Source: an uncultured Oscillospiraceae bacterium (GTDB lineage: Bacteria; Bacillota; Clostridia; Oscillospirales; Oscillospiraceae). Taken from it: a stretch of DNA of 8,238 nt. The position numbers were made by a program, and so were the translations under genes. Each line of letters starts with the position of its first letter. The first letter of the stretch is position 1. Shown here piece by piece: positions 6,601 to 8,238 of this stretch. The notes under the pieces are model-generated. The model was not told the DNA's origin, ran no database searches, and worked only from the letters and a program-made list of their open reading frames with translations. The DNA lies in NCBI GenBank assembly GCA_904398675.1, contig CAJFPI010000223.1:1-8238 (forward strand), read 5' to 3'.

Positions 6601-7637
6601 AAATTTTTCTGGTTATTGCCGCTGTGCTGTCAGCCGCTGTGAATATCTACTGCTGGCGCTGCACCCACTACTGGCAGAGCCCCCTCCGCCGGTCCCGCCG
6701 CGCCGGTTTCCGGGAGAAGGACGTTTCCCTCCCCGACGGCAGCGTGCTCCACTATGCCGAAGGGCCGGACAACGGCCCCGCCCTGCTGCTGATCCACGGG
6801 CAGACCGGCTGCTGGAAGGACTACTGCTCTGTCTTGCCCCAACTGAGCCGCAGCTGGCACATCTTTGCCGTGGACTGTTTCGGCCACGGCCAGTCCAGCC
6901 GCAGCGCGGACCGCTATGGCCTCCGCCCCCACGGCGAGGCCCTGATCTGGTTTGTCAAAACCGTCATCCGCCGGCCCGCCGTCGTCTCCGGGCACTCCTC
7001 CGGCGGTCTTCTGGCCGCCTATGCGGCGGCATATGGCGGCCCCCTGATCCGGGGCGCGGTGCTGGAGGACCCGCCGGTATTTTCCACAGAGCCGGCGTTC
7101 TTCCCCCAGTCCTTTGCCTGCCGGGACACCTATGCCCCCCTCCACCAGTACCGCCTGACCCGGCGGGAGGAGTGCTGGGAAGCATACTACCTGCGGCGGT
7201 GCTTATGGGGAAAGCTGTTCCTGCCCCCCGGCCTTTCCGACCGGCTGGCTGACTATGCCCAGCGGTATGCCCGGCGCTGTCCGGACCGGCCGGTGCAGTT
7301 CTTCTTCCTTCCCGGCAGCCTCAACAGCATGTTTCTCTATCTCCGGCAATATGACGACACCTTCGGCGAGATGTTCTACGACTATACCTGGCACTGCGGC
7401 ATCTCACACGAGCAGCTCATGGCAGATATCACCGTCCCCACGGTCTTTCTACACTGCAAGGACAGCTGGACCCCTGACGGCATCCTTTTGGCCGCCGCCT
7501 CGGACCAGCAGGCCCGACGGGCGGTGGAGCTGATTTCAAATTGCCAGCTGACGGAGCTCTCCTCTCCCCATAACATTCACCAGGCCCACCCGGATGCTTT
7601 CCTAAGTGCCGTGGAGCAGCTGAAAGCCATGCTGTAA
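6597..7637 (+). CDS. Membrane-anchored alpha/beta hydrolase coupled to the HTH-AbrB regulator
   Basis: The 346-residue protein has an N-terminal hydrophobic segment (KIFLVIAAVLSAAVNIYCW, 2-20) followed by an Arg-rich stretch (about 31-39), read as a signal anchor or uncleaved signal. An alpha/beta hydrolase domain follows. LLLIHGQTG (63-71) supplies the oxyanion region, VDCFGHGQS (92-100) is the typical strand-loop, and GHSSGG (132-137) is the nucleophile elbow with Ser134. CKDSWTP (287-293) offers Asp289 and SPHNIHQAHPDAF (323-335) offers His325, so the catalytic triad looks complete. Residues about 165-270 form a cap rich in Tyr, Phe and Arg. The start is a GTG at 6597 overlapping the previous stop as GTGA, with GGGAGG (6581-6586) upstream, so translation is coupled. 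Substrate (ester, lactone, peptide or epoxide) cannot be inferred. A hairpin terminator ends the operon. Confidence 0.88.
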   Translation: MKIFLVIAAVLSAAVNIYCWRCTHYWQSPLRRSRRAGFREKDVSLPDGSVLHYAEGPDNGPALLLIHGQTGCWKDYCSVLPQLSRSWHIFAVDCFGHGQSSRSADRYGLRPHGEALIWFVKTVIRRPAVVSGHSSGGLLAAYAAAYGGPLIRGAVLEDPPVFSTEPAFFPQSFACRDTYAPLHQYRLTRREECWEAYYLRRCLWGKLFLPPGLSDRLADYAQRYARRCPDRPVQFFFLPGSLNSMFLYLRQYDDTFGEMFYDYTWHCGISHEQLMADITVPTVFLHCKDSWTPDGILLAAASDQQARRAVELISNCQLTELSSPHNIHQAHPDAFLSAVEQLKAML

Positions 7638-7649
7638 AGCCTGTCTGAA

Positions 7650-7694
7650 AAAGCCCCCCGGAGCATCGCTCCGGGGGACTTTCATATGCTTTTC
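7650..7694 (+). terminator. Intrinsic terminator of the regulator-hydrolase operon
   Basis: CCCCCGGAGC (7655-7664) pairs with GCTCCGGGGG (7668-7677). The stem extends below one C/A mismatch through AAAG/CTTT (7650-7653 with 7679-7682). A T-containing tail (TTTCATATGCTTTT) follows. It begins 12 bases after the hydrolase stop. Confidence 0.88.
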
Positions 7695-7731
7695 ATCTGC
7701 GTCTAAGGCATGGAACAGGCTGCTCTGATGT

Positions 7732-7780
7732 TTACTTCAGGCTCTCGGCCACTGCCACCGCGCAGGCCACGGTCATACCC
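7732..7780 (-). pseudogene. Detached 49-bp copy of the GGGtGRT gene 3' end
   Basis: This stretch is identical over 49 bases to 7971-8019. It encodes the last 15 residues of the right-edge gene (MTVACAVAVAESLK plus part of the preceding codons) and the same TAA stop. Identity starts exactly at the stop codon and breaks off at 7781. There is no ribosome binding site or start, so it cannot be an independent gene. It is either the remnant of a tandem paralogue, or a duplication made when the hairpin-rich segment between the two copies arrived. Confidence 0.85.
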
Positions 7781-7919
7781 GCCCCAATGCATCTCTGATG
7801 CTTTGGGGGCCCCGCTGACTGCACTTGCGCAGGGCGAATGGATCGCCCCTTGCGCCGAGATTTTGCCTCCGGCAAAATGCTCGCACCCCGCCTCCCGGCG
7901 GGGGCACATGGCGGGTATG
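7774..7919. repeat. Hairpin-rich segment bounded by 10-bp inverted repeats (MITE- or REP-like candidate)
   Basis: CATACCCGCC (7774-7783) and its exact complement GGCGGGTATG (7910-7919) bracket a 126-base interior made almost wholly of stem-loops. These are 7782-7793 with 7797-7808 (12 bp, one mismatch), 7827-7837 with 7843-7855 (11 bp, 2-base bulge), ATTTTGCC (7860-7867) with GGCAAAAT (7871-7878), and CCCCGCC (7886-7892) with GGCGGGG (7897-7903). No coding potential was seen. This accounts for most of the gene-free stretch 7638-7970. It may be a small interspersed palindromic element or a structured RNA. Whether it is repeated elsewhere in the genome cannot be told from the window. Confidence 0.55.
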
Positions 7920-7920
7920 C

Positions 7921-7950
7921 AAATCCCCGGGACTTATGTCCCGGGGATTT
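7921..7950 (-). terminator. Hairpin terminator of the GGGtGRT gene
   Basis: AAATCCCCGGGAC (7921-7933) and GTCCCGGGGATTT (7938-7950) form a perfect 13-bp stem with a TTAT loop. It lies 20 bases past the stop of the - strand gene. Read on the - strand the stem is preceded by A residues and ends in ATTT, but there is no long U tract. Its inner arms (CCCCGGGAC/GTCCCGGGG) are the same as those of the terminator near 341-368. Confidence 0.65.
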
Positions 7951-7970
7951 TGCGGTGCAGCAATATACGC

Positions 7971-8019
7971 TTACTTCAGGCTCTCGGCCACTGCCACCGC
8001 GCAGGCCACGGTCATACCC
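7971..8019 (-). repeat. 49-bp direct repeat, intact-gene copy
   Basis: This is the second, in-gene copy of the exact 49-bp repeat also present at 7732-7780, in the same orientation and 239 bases apart. It covers the stop codon and the final codons of the GGGtGRT gene. The copies diverge immediately outside (A versus G at the inner edge, unrelated sequence after the stop). Confidence 0.9.
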
Positions 8020-8238
8020 ACCATGGGGTTGTTGCCGGCGCCCAGGAAACCCATCATCTCCACATGGGCGGGGACGGAGGAGCTGCCTGCGAACTGCGCG
8101 TCGGAATGCATACGGCCCATGGTGTCGGTCATACCATAGGAAGCGGGGCCTGCGGCCATGTTGTCCGGGTGCAGGGTGCGGCCGGTGCCGCCGCCGGAGG
8201 CCACGGAGAAGTACTTCTTGCCCTGCTCCACGCACTCC
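7971..8238 (-). CDS. C-terminal part of a GGGtGRT-family protein of unknown function (5' end outside window)
   Basis: Eighty-eight codons plus a TAA (7971-7973) are open to the right edge of the window, so the start lies beyond it. The sequence contains FSVASGGGTGRTLHPDN, carrying the exact GGGTGRT motif that names Pfam family GGGtGRT, found toward the C-terminus of its members. It continues with AGPASYGMTDTMGRMHSDAQ and PAHVEMMGFLGAGNNP, which look highly conserved in style, and ends GMTVACAVAVAESLK. I know of no established biochemical role for the family and the window offers no pathway context. The visible part is soluble-looking, rich in Gly, Met and Ala, with no membrane segment. The last 49 bases are duplicated downstream at 7732-7780. 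Family call is from motif memory. Confidence 0.82.
   Translation of the reverse strand, partial: ECVEQGKKYFSVASGGGTGRTLHPDNMAAGPASYGMTDTMGRMHSDAQFAGSSSVPAHVEMMGFLGAGNNPMVGMTVACAVAVAESLK

Noticed and set aside
7782..7950. CRISPR array interpretation of the hairpin cluster
   Set aside because: The palindromes differ in sequence and size, with no repeated unit and no regular spacers.
7732..8235. 167-codon - strand frame spanning both copies of the 49-bp repeat
   Set aside because: It reads the GGGtGRT gene out of frame and only enters the true frame in the detached copy. Its Arg/Pro-rich middle comes from the hairpin DNA.

Overview
The window is a GC-rich chromosomal segment from what looks like a Gram-positive gut Clostridia member. 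The Oscillospiraceae (Flavonifractor/Oscillibacter-type) fit best. This rests on strong AGGAGG-type ribosome binding sites, a class II (Firmicutes-type) GalT, a lysine riboswitch, an NhaC-family transporter and GC-rich intrinsic terminators. The assignment comes from gene content and style, not from any search.

Layout, left to right. (1) Positions 1-318 hold the last 105 residues of a + strand gene, probably a large secreted or S-layer-type protein, followed by a strong hairpin terminator shared with the convergent gal genes. (2) Positions 392-3190 on the - strand carry a two-gene Leloir operon, galK then galT, with its own extended -10 promoter near 3276-3304. GalK starts at a TTG with a strong Shine-Dalgarno. 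No galE lies in the window. (3) The galK/transporter intergenic region holds divergent promoters and a full lysine (L-box) riboswitch with an intrinsic terminator (3469-3685). It controls an NhaC-family membrane protein (3701-5374), which is therefore best read as a lysine transporter rather than a generic Na+/H+ antiporter. (4) A - strand GNAT acetyltransferase of the phosphinothricin/methionine-sulfoximine acetyltransferase type (5443-6015) is divergent from a + strand bicistron (6163-7637). The bicistron encodes an XRE-HTH/AbrB fusion regulator translationally coupled (GTGA overlap) to a membrane-anchored alpha/beta hydrolase. (5) The right edge (7971-8238, - strand) is the C-terminus of a GGGtGRT-family protein of unknown function. 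A 49-bp exact copy of its 3' end, including the stop codon, lies about 190 bp further downstream, and the gap is packed with consecutive hairpins.

The genes form independent small units (galactose catabolism, lysine uptake, acetylation/detoxification, a regulator-hydrolase pair), not one pathway. The points most worth a second look are the duplicated 3' end with its hairpin cluster, the riboswitch-controlled transporter, the HTH-AbrB/hydrolase pair with palindromes inside its promoter, and the non-canonical sugar-binding motif of GalK. I saw no tRNA, rRNA, CRISPR array or transposase.
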